A stretch of DNA of 64,000 bases. Source: Klebsormidium nitens (Eukaryota > Streptophyta > Klebsormidiophyceae > Klebsormidiales > Klebsormidiaceae). The notes under the pieces are model-generated. The model made no database searches and was not told where the DNA came from. It worked only from the letters and a program-made list of their open reading frames with translations. Below, piece after piece: positions 24,898 through 37,254 of this stretch (positions are counted from its first letter, which is position 1; each line of letters starts with the position of its first letter). The stretch covers positions 107,880 to 171,879 of the forward strand of contig DF236998.1 in the NCBI GenBank assembly GCA_000708835.1. Reading direction: 5' to 3'. The translations under genes were made by a program, and so were the position numbers.

Positions 24898-27800
24898 ATG
24901 TATAGGAAGCGCACAGCACCAGATGCCTCTCCAGAAGCAGGTACTGCATTCTGCTGCTCCCAACACTCCAACGTTTATTTGGCAACCAGCGTTGCGAGGG
25001 CATTGATTCTCATATACTTAATCCTCGTAGACTTGATAACCATTAATGAGCATACATGCCTGCACGCTCCTCCAAACCTTGCATTGCCAGTCAATGCTCA
25101 ACAAGGTTCTGTGCGACACCTTACTAAGATGGAATCCAGCAAACGACTTGGCACTTGACGCAAAGATGTGTTTGCTTAGGCCAGATGTGGTCTTTGATTT
25201 GCCACGACGTTGTGCGCGCTCTTGATGCCTGCATGTTTGGTTCTGCTAATGTGGAGGCACGCTTTCTTTGCAGTGAAACAGATGACCGAAGCACGCAGGG
25301 AGAGATCTCCCGAGAAGAGAGCGATCCCTCCACTGAGGGCGTCCATGAGGATGCACTCAAAGAGTGAGAATGCCAGGCGACTATCTTTTCTTTCCAAAGC
25401 ACTTTCCTTTAGTAAGTGCTGATCCTAAGAAGCAAGCAACTACACATCACCAATCGCTTTGCATCGCAGACGATGCTTTCCATTCTCATTTCATGCAGAT
25501 GATGCTTGACCTTCGATGCGCTGAGAAGTGTCATGAGAAGCTCTTTTCATGCTAAGGGTGTTTACTGCAGGTCGAGGTGCGATGATGGTTGAGGCTGCCA
25601 AGAAAAACAAAGATGCTCAGAAGAGTCCGGTCCGGTCCACAAAAAGCTCATGTGAGTGATGTGCGCCATTTTGTTCCTGAGAAGGCAGCTTTTCTCAGCA
25701 AAACTTTCCCATAGTCGAAACATCCTTTCTTATGTGGCGCATAGTGTCGAATGAGCCCTCAAGAAATGAGGCCCAGTCAGAATAAATGGCTCGGCCAAGA
25801 GAAACATGGAGTACTTGACAAGTACTGGGGAACACTTTGTCCAGAGCATGACAGATTCTGCACTTTGATGCAGTTTTCAGCAGTTGCGGTTCTCAGCAGC
25901 AGCTAAGATGCGTCAGGTCGTCTTGATCTCTCTGTGTGAGTCAAGGGCCAGCGCTTTGAAATAGTCATTTGCAATGTGCAGTGCCTCTAGTCCCCTCCAC
26001 GCCGCAGAAACGGAAGGACCCCCGGCCGTCGCAATTGATTCAATACGGAAAGGAAAAGCCGGACAACAACTTGGACGCCCTGTTCAAGCGGAGGAAGGAG
26101 CAGCAGCAGAGCATCTCAGGTTTCCGAGGGTGAGGCGTTCGCACGTTGTCTTGTTCAATGTGCAACAGAGTGCCTTTCTTGGCAAGACCAAACGAAATTC
26201 CCACTTGGACCATGCAATGTGAAGTGGTTTGTAGGGGAAACTGTCTGATGCTCTCGCAATATGTGGTGTTCCCGAGCACTGACTATATGTGCACGTCCCA
26301 GCTTCTATTGCCGCTCAAAAAGTCAATGAGAGTCTCGGCGCGCAGAAGATTGTAGTTCAGACACTAAAATCCTGTTGTACGTCTTTCTGCAGGATGGAGA
26401 ACCTCGGCAACACCTGCTACATGAACGCAGTCCTGCAGGTCCTCACGAGCCTCGACACCTTTGCATCAGACATGCAGAACAAGCAGCTGCTGGATGCGAG
26501 CATGCCAGAGGACGGAGTCTACAAGGCTTTGTTGCAGGTCACCAAGGAGAAGAAGCTGACAGGCATGAGCCGGGGCATCAATCCTGTGGCGCTGAAGAGA
26601 TCAGTCGCCAAGAACTCGTCGAGGTTTGAGGGGGCGAGACAGCAGGTGCGCTTTTGGACCACCGACGCACTACTCTTCTCCCAAAACCTTTAAACAGGAG
26701 TCGCGACAACCTTCTGTAAGGTTTGAGAATCTGCAAGGCAGTTGGGACCCGTGCTATCTTTCCTCCGAAGGGCTCTCTGATTTTGAACTTCAGAGAGGGA
26801 AAGCACTGAAGTGCCATTGGCCTGAACTGGTGTCAATTCCCAATTAGTTTATTGCAGTAAAGAATAAGCCCTGTGAACGGTAAAGAGACGGTACTGGGAC
26901 GGTGGGGCTAACCAGGGCGTCAGAGTGGGAGTTGGCGCAGAGCACGTGGATCTCCTGGGTTTTGGGTGGATGGAAGTGCTTATTGCAAAGGTATCTGCTC
27001 TACATTTTCAAGTAATAATAAGGGCTTATCATTCACTGCGTTTGTTGTTCACTCAAATTCCAGAGTGTTTCTTTTCCTTCCCAGGATGCGCATGAGTTCC
27101 TGTGCAACCTGCTGGACCAAGTCCAAGAAGAGGTGTTCCACCACTACGAGAAGAAGCTGCTCCCACAGGATTCGTCCAAGTTGCAGCTTCAGGACACTCG
27201 GTGCCCAACCTCTCTCAACTTCAGGTAAGCGAAATCCCCGTCTTTTGGCTCTACAATCATCTTCCAGCTCGAGATAGTAGTGTTTGTTACCTAGAGCTGC
27301 TGTCAGGTTTGATGTACTATCTTTGGGTACTATCTCTGTTGTCAAGGATGTGACTTCAAGGCAGAACTCCTCGATCTGGTTGTAAGGTTCAATCATGTCC
27401 TGCTGGGAAGCAATGGTCCATCGTAATTGTAACAGTCGGGTGATCAGACAATTAATGGAAATGTTCCCACGTTTCAGTTGCATCGTGGAGCATGAGCTCG
27501 TGTGCGACAGCTGCGGCGAGTCGTCAGAAGTGCGGGAGCTGTTTCGCCACCTGTCGCTCGACATCCCAGAGCGGAAGCCAGGGGAGGCGAACGGGCCCCC
27601 AAACCTACAAGAGCTGCTCGAGCTCTACTTCAAGGTCAGTCTCATTTCAAGCCAATTACATCAGGCAGTCTGGTCGACTTGAGAGCTCACAGTAGAAGAA
27701 TGCTCGACACTGCTGATCAGGTTGTCAGGGCTGACTGCCGGTGATATGTAGATGTTCCTGCTTCCAGCCTGGTCGAGGGAACCAGACTGAAACAGTCCAC

Positions 27801-30800
27801 TGCGGACTAAACAATCCACTCTATGAACCCGGACGGAAGCTGGTTCCTGAGCCTTTTCTTATCCGCCTTCTAATGGGTGGCCGTCACTTGAAGTATAAAC
27901 GAGACGACTGCCAGCCAGAATCAGATTCAGCCAGCAATCATCTTGTCCAAATGTCAAATTGTTGCTCCCTTTACGAGCTGCCTGCAAATTTTCGCCTGCG
28001 ATGCGTTCCCTTACACTGAGTTGCTTCCTCATTTACTTCCCTGCAGGACGAGCCTTTGGAGAAGACCTGCGAGAAGTGCGGCTGCCTGACGTGTACAGTC
28101 AAGCATCGCGTCCGGAGGCTGCCACGTGTCCTAGTGCTGCACATGAAGCGGTTCTGCGTCAAGATCGACGGGCCCGTGCAGCGCTACGTCAAGCGGCAGG
28201 ATCCCGTCCGCATCGAGCCCCTACTGAACCTGAGTGAGTGGGCGGGAGTTCGAAGCAAGGCTTTAAGGAGCTCCTCAAGAAAAGGGCGAATCTCTTTCAA
28301 AGGACGGCGCCTTCCCTGTCCTGAATCAAAGACACTAGGAAGCCTCACTCCTGGTCATGATTTGCTACTGTCAAAGTAATAGAAGCAGTTCTGTCTTGAA
28401 GCAGCTTCCGAACTGTCTCAAGCGCTCCTTCTTCCTGGACTGTTCCAGAGAGTTTCGAACCGCTCTTTCGAACACCGCTTGGTCAGAACTTCTTTGTTGC
28501 ATGCGTGCACTTCCTGCGACATTTTCTTCCAGTTGTCGCTCTCACTGGCATTCAAGGATCTCGCAAGTCAGCCACAAACAGAGGAGAAAGCACTGATCAA
28601 CCACGGACTCCCTACGATCAAGCTGCCTCCCATCCGCAGGGCCTGTCTGTTGCCCCCTCACCAAAGGCCCCATCCCGTTCGGCGACCAAGCGCGCCCTAG
28701 CCCCTCCCAAAACAAGGCCCCCAAGACGCCGCAGAGCCCCCGCCGGACCCTCGCCGACGTCAGCAACACGTGGCAGGCCGCCGCGGGGGAGTCGCCAGCC
28801 AAGTCTGCACGGCGCGCAAGCATCTCTGCCTCGAGCGGCGCCTTTTTGGGGCCCGAAGCTGTGGGGCGCATCCGGGGGGGATTTTCCGTGGCGTCGGACG
28901 GCAGTTCCGGCAGCGGAATCCGGGAAGGAAGTGATGTGGACTCTGGAGAGACCAGCGGCGAACGGAACGAGGGCAGTGACGTGCGTATGGACGAAGCGAA
29001 TGCGGAGGGGGATGCGTGCCCGGAGGAAGACACCGCGAGCAGCATGGAGGGGGTGGAACAAGAACCGCGGCGGTGTTTCTCTCACGCTGAGCTGGCAAGC
29101 ATCGAGCCGCAGAGGCTGCGGGGCGGCGGCGCGGAGCCGGACTCGGACCCGTACGCGCTGGAACCGACGGCGTCCGAACTCTTGGAGCAGTCGATGTCCG
29201 AAGCGCTGGAGCGGACGATGAGAGACCGGGCCGCCGAGATGGAGGCGGTGAACAGCGGCCGGATCGCAGAGCGGAAGAGGGCGTCCGCGGAAGCGGGGCT
29301 GTCCGCACGGAAACCGGACAGCATCTACACGCGCGCCAGTCCGTACGAGACGTCCGACAACCCGTACGAGGCGTACAAGAACCTGCCCCCCGGGGCGCGG
29401 TTTGGCACGGCGACGGCCTTGAAGGTCGCCGAGCGGAGTCAGACGCCGGGGACTCAGACGCCGAGGCTTTCGGCGACCGCGGGGAAGCGCGGGGAACCGG
29501 TGATCCGGAAGCCGGGGAAGAGCATCAGCACGGTGAAGAATCTGTTCAAGTCGGCGGGCGAGAAGCGGGAGGAAGAGGCGGCGATGCTGTTCTCCCCGGG
29601 CAGCAAGAGGCCGAAGACCCGGGCGGAACGAGCGGAGTCGCGGATCGCGTCGGTGGTCGACTTGGAACCGGACGAGGACGCTGAGCTGGCGCGCGTGCTC
29701 GCGGAGAGCGAGAAGGAGTTTGCGGCGCAGCGGGGCGGCGACGCGGGCCAGGCGGGGGCCGACGTCAGCAGGGAGCAGGAGCAGCTTGACCGCGCGATTG
29801 CGCTGAGCCTGCAAGAAGCTGCAGGTGAAGTTGCTAGATCTCTGTTTTGCCGCTCTCTCTCATTGCTTTGCACGCAATTAGGAGGTGAAAACTGCCAGTA
29901 TGTCAAGTCTGAGAGACTTTGCGGGGTTCTTCGATTCCGAGACGTCATTCGACTCTGCATTCAGGAGAAAGGTTCTGAAGTGCTGCACTAGGTTGGATGC
30001 ATCCGCCTTGAAACGGCGATCGTCCTTGCGAGCGGGTTCTGCCTGTCGGTAGTCATGGAATGCACGAGCAAGGGTAATCGTCAGGATCCCTCTTTTGTTT
30101 CTTGTCTCTGGTTCTTTCTTTTCTTTGCCCGGCCGCAGCCAAAATTTTCAGAACCCTGATGTTGCTGACACAGCGTCCACAACCTGGCAACTCCGCGATA
30201 ATACTCAAGAACCCCACTGCATCGGGCTCATTTATTCCAACATCCGCAACGAGCAACTGGAACCAAAAACCGCCACAAAAACCTCGAAAAAGCCCGCTTC
30301 TCAACTCAGTGTTCCCTTTTGCGCAGCCGCCATCGAGCGCGAGGACGTCCCCACGCCCGCCCCCGGCCTCGACCGCGCCGCGCCCTCGTCCCCCACCGTC
30401 GAGATTGCTGACGACGCCATGTCGGGGCCGGAACCCCCCGAGCCGTTTAGCACTGCGTACCGTTTGCATGGCATCATCAGCCATCTGGGCACTTTAGCCT
30501 CGAGCGGGCACTTCATTGCAGACGTGTACGATACGGCGAGCGAGCAGTGGGTCCGACACGATGACTCGGTGGTCACAGTGGTGGGTTGTTTCAAATGTTG
30601 GGATTCTAGCACGAGTTCGCCCACTCCAAAAATCTATGGGGATTTTGTAACATTCATATTTGGGACTGAGTCAATGTGATGCGCTTTTGATTCTCATGCG
30701 ATATCAGGGCCGAACTTTGGGGAAAGTCGGCAGTCAAGGAGTCCTCGGATCTGGATCTTGAGTGAGATTGTGAGGCCCGGAGCAGTGCTTTGTTGCGGTC

Positions 30801-31250
30801 TTCCCACCGAGTACTTTGCCTGTGAGTCCATTCCTCTAAGGTTGCGGATTACACTCGTGGGATTCTACAAACGAAAGCATCAGCGTGAACGAAGTTAAAT
30901 CTATGCATCTTCTATTAATGAACGGCCTAGGTCAAGGCGCAGCTTAAGATTGCAATGCAGCCAAGCACAAACCCGTCCAGATAATTCGAAGTCATTGGAA
31001 AGCGCAATACACGGCCCACGAGGGCTACTCCCGGAATTTGATCAATGAAAGGCGGAGTTCGCAGACGACAAGGACTAAAGCTTGTCGTCCTTGCTGACTG
31101 CAGGTCTCTCGGTCGACCGTTTTGAACGAGAAACGGGAAGTTGATGGATACATGTTCTTCTATGTTCATGAACCCCTAGTCAAGCAGCAGAAACTGGGTT
31201 ATCAACAAGCAAGAGATAGTAGCAAACTGAAGCTCGAGGGCAGGTTTTAG
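24898..31250 (+). CDS. ubiquitin carboxyl-terminal hydrolase, USP37-like with UIMs inside the catalytic domain
   Basis: Cysteine deubiquitinase. Eleven exons: 24898-24940, 25274-25363, 25571-25651, 25982-26129, 26393-26645, 27085-27224, 27478-27634, 28047-28233, 28640-29824, 30327-30580 and 31104-31250, all in phase, 894 aa. The Cys box is GMENLGNTCYMNAVLQ (Cys129), followed by QDAHEFLCNLLDQVQEEVF. A zinc-binding finger is formed by CDSC (about 261-264) and CEKC (about 312-315). Next comes VLVLHMKRF, then an insert of about 395 residues. That insert holds two ubiquitin-interacting motifs, DEDAELARVLAESEKEF (about 711) and EQLDRAIALSLQEA (about 747). The His box is SGHFIADVYD (His823), followed by WVRHDDS, and the C-terminus has GYMFFYVHE. 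The Cys, His and Asp needed for catalysis are present. The 5' end is uncertain: ATG 24898 is in frame, but the exon may begin at 24854 and upstream exons may exist. Confidence 0.9.
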
Positions 31251-33130
31251 CAGATCTTTTTTTTCATATGAGGCAGGCGCTTCAATACTCGTACCATTGG
31301 AAAGTCAAAGGCGTCGATCTTGTCAAAAATTCTTCTGAAAGGGCCTTGAATCGAACCCATTGGGGACGACTTGCGGTATCCCAACATGTCCAGGTGGACC
31401 TTGGATCCGGATTCTTCTATCAAAACATGATTCTTGTGCACACGTTGAATCATAAGCTATCCGGTGCAATTCAGTAGGATTTTCAAAACACATTGACCAT
31501 GTTTACCACTGACCGAATCATGGTTTGTCGAAGTTGACTGCATATCTCAGTTGGGGTGTGATCCAGCTTTCGCTTCGCTACACACAGTCAAAGAATAGTA
31601 AACGTGGAGATCCACAAGTTCGTCCTGACCATATTGCATCGCTGGTGGATCTCACTCACCTGCCGAGAATATTCGAACTTTAGTGTCGGTACAAGTCGAA
31701 ACATTATTCAAGCATGTCTTTGCGATGAATCGCGTCTTACATGCGCTGACGTACAAGCTAAAATGAAATCTGGCCGATAAAAAATATTCGAACACAGTTT
31801 TCGCCCATCATCCGCTTGTAAGATTACGTCAGTGCAGCATGGCCTGTGACAGATCGCGTCGCGGCTTGCCGCGCGAGCTCCAACTTCACTAGCAATAGGC
31901 TGTTGAGCCATATTAAAGGTATACCTAGGTCAGAGCCTCAGACCTCTTGCGCGAGGACACGTGAACCACGTGGGCATAGGGCGAACGCCAGGGAACGTGA
32001 CAGCCCGGCACGCCATGGAGATTTACCGGGCCCGAACTTGCCGAAGTTTCAAGTGAACGGACTGACTTGCTGCTCGGGATTGAGCGCGAGCTCCCCCGGT
32101 ACACTGACCGTTCGGCCCGGGGCTGCGACTTCCCGGCAAAACTTTCAAGTTTCACAGACCGCGCATGAATTCGAGCTCGATCAGCTGATTGTTGTCCATT
32201 TCAACTGGCACCAGAAGTTCAGAATGTTCACTCTGCTCGAGCAGAACTTAGAAGCTCCTTTGCCGCAAACCTTGCCTTTCCCCTGCCTTTCCTCAGATCT
32301 TGAAATTCCAAACGAGCTTGTTTCAGAGCGACTGCTGAACTGCAAAGGGCCACATTCTGTGGCGAAGCACTCATTGATTTCGATCCCGTCGCAGGTGCAA
32401 AATAAGAAAGAGGACCAATAGGTTTCCAACACAGTCTTGTGGTTGTTCACCAGCTGCTGCAATCAGGGGGCAGGTACAGCACTCGCTACTGTCCCCATGA
32501 ACTCGATGCACTGGGGGTTGTACAAGGGTGCTTTGGTCTGGGTACAAGTGTTTGCTCCTTCCGCCCTGCATTGCCTTCTGTGAGCTTACAGATGTGCCAA
32601 CCATTGAGACTTCTTTTTTGGTAGCAAAATATGTTCTTAGAAGCACGTAGAAAAGCAGCATGGTCAACGGATTGGAAAATATAGGTATAAGGGATGGCAG
32701 GGTTGTAGGCTTGCTTGGCGCTCTCTTTTGCTTAGCAAAACTATATTTCTTTCGCGAGCAGCGCACGTTCCCCCTACCTACTCTGTTCTAGAAAAAGGGA
32801 TTGCTCCTAAAGACTCTGTAACATACGTGTCGGATTCTCCTGCAACAATAACAACGTAATTTTGCTTTGCTTCAGTTGTCTGAGGATTAAAATCCAACAG
32901 GATAGCTCAGGACTCTAGAATGCCCTATCTGCACCAAAAGGATGAACAGTTTACATCCATGCTTATCTGCCCTGCCTAGACCCGCCCTTTCCACGCACTA
33001 GCATTAGAGAAACCGTATGTTCAGCCTGTGGCCAAGGTTTGAGATTTTGTTCCTTGTTTCCCTTTCTTGCCTGCTCCCCCCCCCCCCTCTTTTTTCTCCC
33101 TTTTCAAAGTATTTGCCTGTTCTTCTGCAG
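31251..33130. other. spacer with GC-rich patch and polypyrimidine tract
   Basis: No supported gene. A GC-rich patch lies at about 31930-32160 inside a 191-aa open frame that resembles no family. A C-run followed by a T-run at about 33076-33100 forms the pyrimidine tract before the next acceptor. A 5' exon of the following gene may be hidden here. Confidence 0.4.
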
Positions 33131-36100
33131 TAAAGTCCAAGAAGGTGGTGCTGACTGCTGGGACAACAAGTATGGAAACCAGTCGAGCAGAGGAGTTGCA
33201 AGTTTCCCTCACAAATGCCGTGAGGGTAGCAGCTGCCGACAGCATGCAGCAGGTAAACCCTTGTGACGGAGGGATGGCATCTTAAAGTTTTGGAAAAGAA
33301 ACAGCGAGCATAAGTGTGTGCATGAAAAGATACTTATCGTGGAGAAATGTTTGTAGGACTGTGGCCACTGCTCATGGGGTCTCTTGATTGGGGTATCAGG
33401 CGATTAGTACATCAGGAGCTATGGGAAGCTAGGAACCGGTGTATAGTGATCCGAGGTCGGCAATCAGGATCGTGCATTAGTGCTTGGATAACGGTCGCGC
33501 AGTAGTGCCTTGAGAATAGAAGAAAGATCTATCCAGTAGCATGGGTCAGGTAAACTATCTGTTGTCTGTTAAGTGCCATTCTACCTGACATGGAAAGATA
33601 TTCAGGTGGAAATAACATGGTAAGTTTTTCCAGAGGCCTAAGAGAGGAAAGAAGAGAAAGACGAGGACGTAGATCTCTTACAAATGTGAGCCGCCTTTCC
33701 TCCTTGAATCTTGCCTGAGCTCTCAATCCACTTACAATCTTCATGTAGGGCTTGACGGTATTCCTTTCATACTCGGGGGAGCACCGCAAAACACTCTGCA
33801 GAGCTCTTAAGGAAGTCCTGAAAGACAGCATCGCTGACGTGGAGGTGAGCGCCAAGCCCTAAATCTGAGCGCGTGTTCTGTTCGCAGCACTCGTTGGCTT
33901 CTAGCTCAAAGAACAGTAATGTAGTTTGCATCTGGTTATCATGTGGGCCTTTGATGCCGGGTGTGCTTTTTGGCATCTAGACATGGAATTATCATGGCAA
34001 TTGCGGCTGTTCGTATTTGGGGGAGTCAGTACTTGATTCTCCAGAAGTGGGCACGCTGCGAAATAGATGACGGGTACCTGCGCACGCATTGAAGAAGAAA
34101 ATGGCCCGTCGATTTCAAAGCCCAATTCACGTGTTTGCTTGGCTTTGTAGTTCCATTTAGTCCACACTGGATTCATGCAATCAGCTTAGGAAAGAAGGAG
34201 CAAAGGCTTCCAAGCGCGCACTTCCTCAGAAAGTGAAGGCAGCTTTGTTGCGTTGGACTCGGTCTCTCGGAACTGAAGGCACCGTGATAATCTTTGGTCG
34301 ATATATATTTCTATTTTCCTTGTCTCCCAAGTAACGAGCAGATGAATTCCACCTGTTTCAAGTCCCACAATCGACAGGAGATAGATAGGTTGCAATGTTT
34401 GGAAGATTGGAAAACGCCATCAATCATTTAGTCTTGGTGTGCCAATGCTGAGAAGCGTTTCCAATACCGTGCTGGAGCAGATGATTATATTTTTCTCACC
34501 AGATGCTCGGGAGTGCCGTCATCGCTCCGGTTTTGGCAGATGACGTGATGTTAGGTGATTCTATCCCATCGTATTCACTCTCTGACGCCATGACTGACAT
34601 CGGCGCCCTATTTCTTCTTGCAGATTGAGTTCAATGCGTTCATTGAGGAATCTCCGGTAAGCAGATCATGAAGATTGACCTTTGTGTTACTTCTCCTTTC
34701 TATTGAATTGGATTGCGAGCAACCTTTAATACATGGCTCGTCCAGCATTTGCGTACTACGACAAAGACAGGGCTAATCTTCACTCTTCTGTCTTGTCCAG
34801 CAACGGCAGGAAGCAAGTGGCCCCACTTTTAGGGTCGGAATACCCATGGTTATGTCACAAGTTTCCAGTCGTAGAAGGACGAATCAAGCTTTTGAGACCT
34901 TTGGAAATGCCATCATTGTAGAGTAGTCTTCCAAGTTGGTAGCAGAGCCGCTTCTTACAGAGCAGTTGATGAGTATCACACACTAGCTAGTCACGGTTCC
35001 CGCCCGTGTCATGAGCAAGAAGGAATCTTCGAGCCCACAATCTCAGGCCAAAATCCCCTGAAATATAGCATACGATTCGTATCGATGCAGATGTTGGGTA
35101 AACTGAGAGAAGTGGACAAAATGTGCCGAAATGTAAGCTCCAGGGGGGTCGTTGCCCAGCCGTTGACGCCCCCCCCCGAGGCCCTCGTATCGTGGGAGAC
35201 AATAGCGACAAAGGCACGCGAAAAGGAGCATCTCAAGAGCATCTTGGCAGAAGTGAGAGTCCAAGAATCTAGGAAAAATCAGGACTTGACGATCAATAAG
35301 TGGAGCCTTCTCACTTTTTGCGTCCTTGATACAGCTGACAATGGAAGCGGTCCGAGTGATGTCAGGCCTACGTACACTGCAGACAGGCGACCTCAAGAAC
35401 TCGTTCGCTGCAACGATCACATGTGTGCGCTTTGACGCTCCATCTTCAAAAGTCCTATGTGTCCAGATATTTAGGAAGCTCTGAGTAGTTCCTTTGTGCG
35501 GCAGTTACGGCGACGAGAATATCGGGAAAAGTCGTGGTCCCTTGGAGATTGTAAAACCAGACGAAGGAGCTTCTTGCGACCCATAGAAACCTATTGGTTG
35601 AACCTATTAGCACCGCGTGTCTTTCACCCGTTACGGGTAGGAACCATGACGACCAGGAGGAGGAAATGAACAAGAGACATTACGGACAGAATGGAACGGA
35701 AACGGAGCGGAAATAATAGGAAGGGTTCTTGTTGCAGGCACTAAAGGAGAATCGAGCGCTGTCCGCCCAGTTGGAGCAGAAGAAAGCGGAGGCCGCCGAG
35801 CTGGCCGACGGAATTGCTACCATTGGTGGGAAATACAAGGAGGTAACTACGCCCGCTTGTTGCTCGACTTCGCTCAGAGTGTCAGGCTTTGGGGGTCTTC
35901 AGCCGACTGATGAAACGGATCTCATCTGGCGACAGTCAATGTCTATCTATACGCCGAGGTCACGTTTCTTTCTTTCGACAAAGAGAAAGTGCATGCCCAG
36001 AGAAAGATTCTGGTCCAGGCAGACTGACGTGGACTTCAACAACCTAAGCCTTTGCCAGACGCTCTTGTTGAAAGCTGCGGCTTTGGTGCAGGTGCAAGAG

Positions 36101-36142
36101 AGGGATGCCAGGTGGCAGTCGAGAAAAGTGCTTACCACTTAG
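33131..36142 (+). CDS. small coiled-coil protein of unknown function (5' end uncertain)
   Basis: Five short exons in phase: 33131-33252, 33749-33844, 34624-34656, 35738-35842 and 36092-36142 (TAG stop). Translation from the first in-frame ATG (33172) gives about 121 aa: METSRAEELQVSLTNAVRVA, then GLTVFLSYSGEHRKTLCRAL, IEFNAFIEESP, a heptad-rich segment (ALKENRALSAQLEQKKAEAA) and VQERDARWQSRKVLTT. The exon opens in phase 1, so a coding or untranslated exon probably precedes it. The fit of five acceptor/donor pairs in one frame supports a real gene. The content suggests a helical subunit of a complex. I do not recognise the family and assign no function. Confidence 0.62.
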
Positions 36143-37254
36143 CCAAGCCTTAGCTTTCATAATCGATGAGAGTCACACCTTCTGGACAGTCCGCCAAGAT
36201 TGCTGTAATTAATACATTTACTGAACATTTCGACCTAGACATTTGCACCATACGACTGCACCGAGCAGAATGATTGTACATTAGAAGGTGCAGACCGTCG
36301 GATGCATGTACTTTTGAACATCATCCGGTGCTTCACAAACGGTGCATGGCGGTTTACGCTGCGTACCTTTGCTGATTCAACAATACATTGTGCTAGTCTA
36401 CATTTCAAGCTATCCATGCTCTGCTGTGGCGACATACGCTCCAGCTCGAGCATGCTAACTTATCAAGAGACACGGCCTTGAATCGCCGAAAAAGACTGAG
36501 ACAGCAGATCGACATAGCTAGAATTATCTCGACTGCTTACAGCGCGTATACGCCGATCCTGACGCCGGTGACAGGTACGTGCGCGGGTATTCCGGCAAAC
36601 GCGGTTGCCCGCGGCACAATCTAGGATGCATGCAGAAAGATGTCGTTTCAATGCTCTGTGCCAGGGCTGCTCATGTACATTATAAGTTAGTTAGCTGCTG
36701 TAATCTAGTCGAGGCAGCTGTGTTTGAAAACCGCAGAGTTGGCAAGCGTGCCAGAGTCTACGCAACTGCAATTATCTGGCGCACATGCAAGGCATGCGTT
36801 GCATTACCCTCTGAGCCCAATCCCACGCCGATGTCGACTCTCCCGAGCGTCGCCTGCCTAAGTAGGCCCCTACGCAAGTCAACCCAACTTACTAGCTACT
36901 GCTTCTATGTACACATACGCTTTTCAGATTGCTTGTAAAAGAACTCCACAGCTACTTGGAATTACAGACCCTATATATACAACGCTCCCCCTTGCGGACG
37001 AATTGCTGCTTTCCTGTGCTAAGACACAGCCTTGCCTACCAAGGCATGGTACCCTACAATAGTTACTGCACATTTGGGAAGACCGCTCATCTTGCGGTAC
37101 TTCTCGATCTAACGAACAGTATAAGCACGGGATTCCCCCATACCCCGGATTAAAGGCTCAGGCTCTCCACACGCGTAACAACCCTAACACCCTTGAAAAC
37201 CCCACCCGTCCCCGTTACCTTTCACTGAAAAAGTGTTCGTTGAATCGATCGGGA
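36143..37254. other. tail-to-tail spacer between coiled-coil gene and SDR
   Basis: Both flanking genes end here, so 3' UTRs and terminators are expected. Open frames are short and unconvincing and I see no repeats of note. Confidence 0.5.

Noticed and set aside
25450-25560. possible degraded copies of USP exon 3 start (GCAGA.GATGCTT words)
   Set aside because: Similarity is short and could be chance; not strong enough to add to the edge-duplication set.
28505-29221. 238-aa plus ORF in another frame
   Set aside because: Does not continue the USP frame. The acceptor at 28639 gives the correct phase and a plausible protein.
28618-29814. 398-aa minus-strand ORF
   Set aside because: Arg/Leu-rich antisense of the GC-rich USP exon 9; the plus frame encodes UIMs and links in phase to the catalytic boxes.
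31846-32421. 191-aa plus ORF
   Set aside because: No recognisable domain, ends in a phase that does not fit the next gene, and composition changes inside it.
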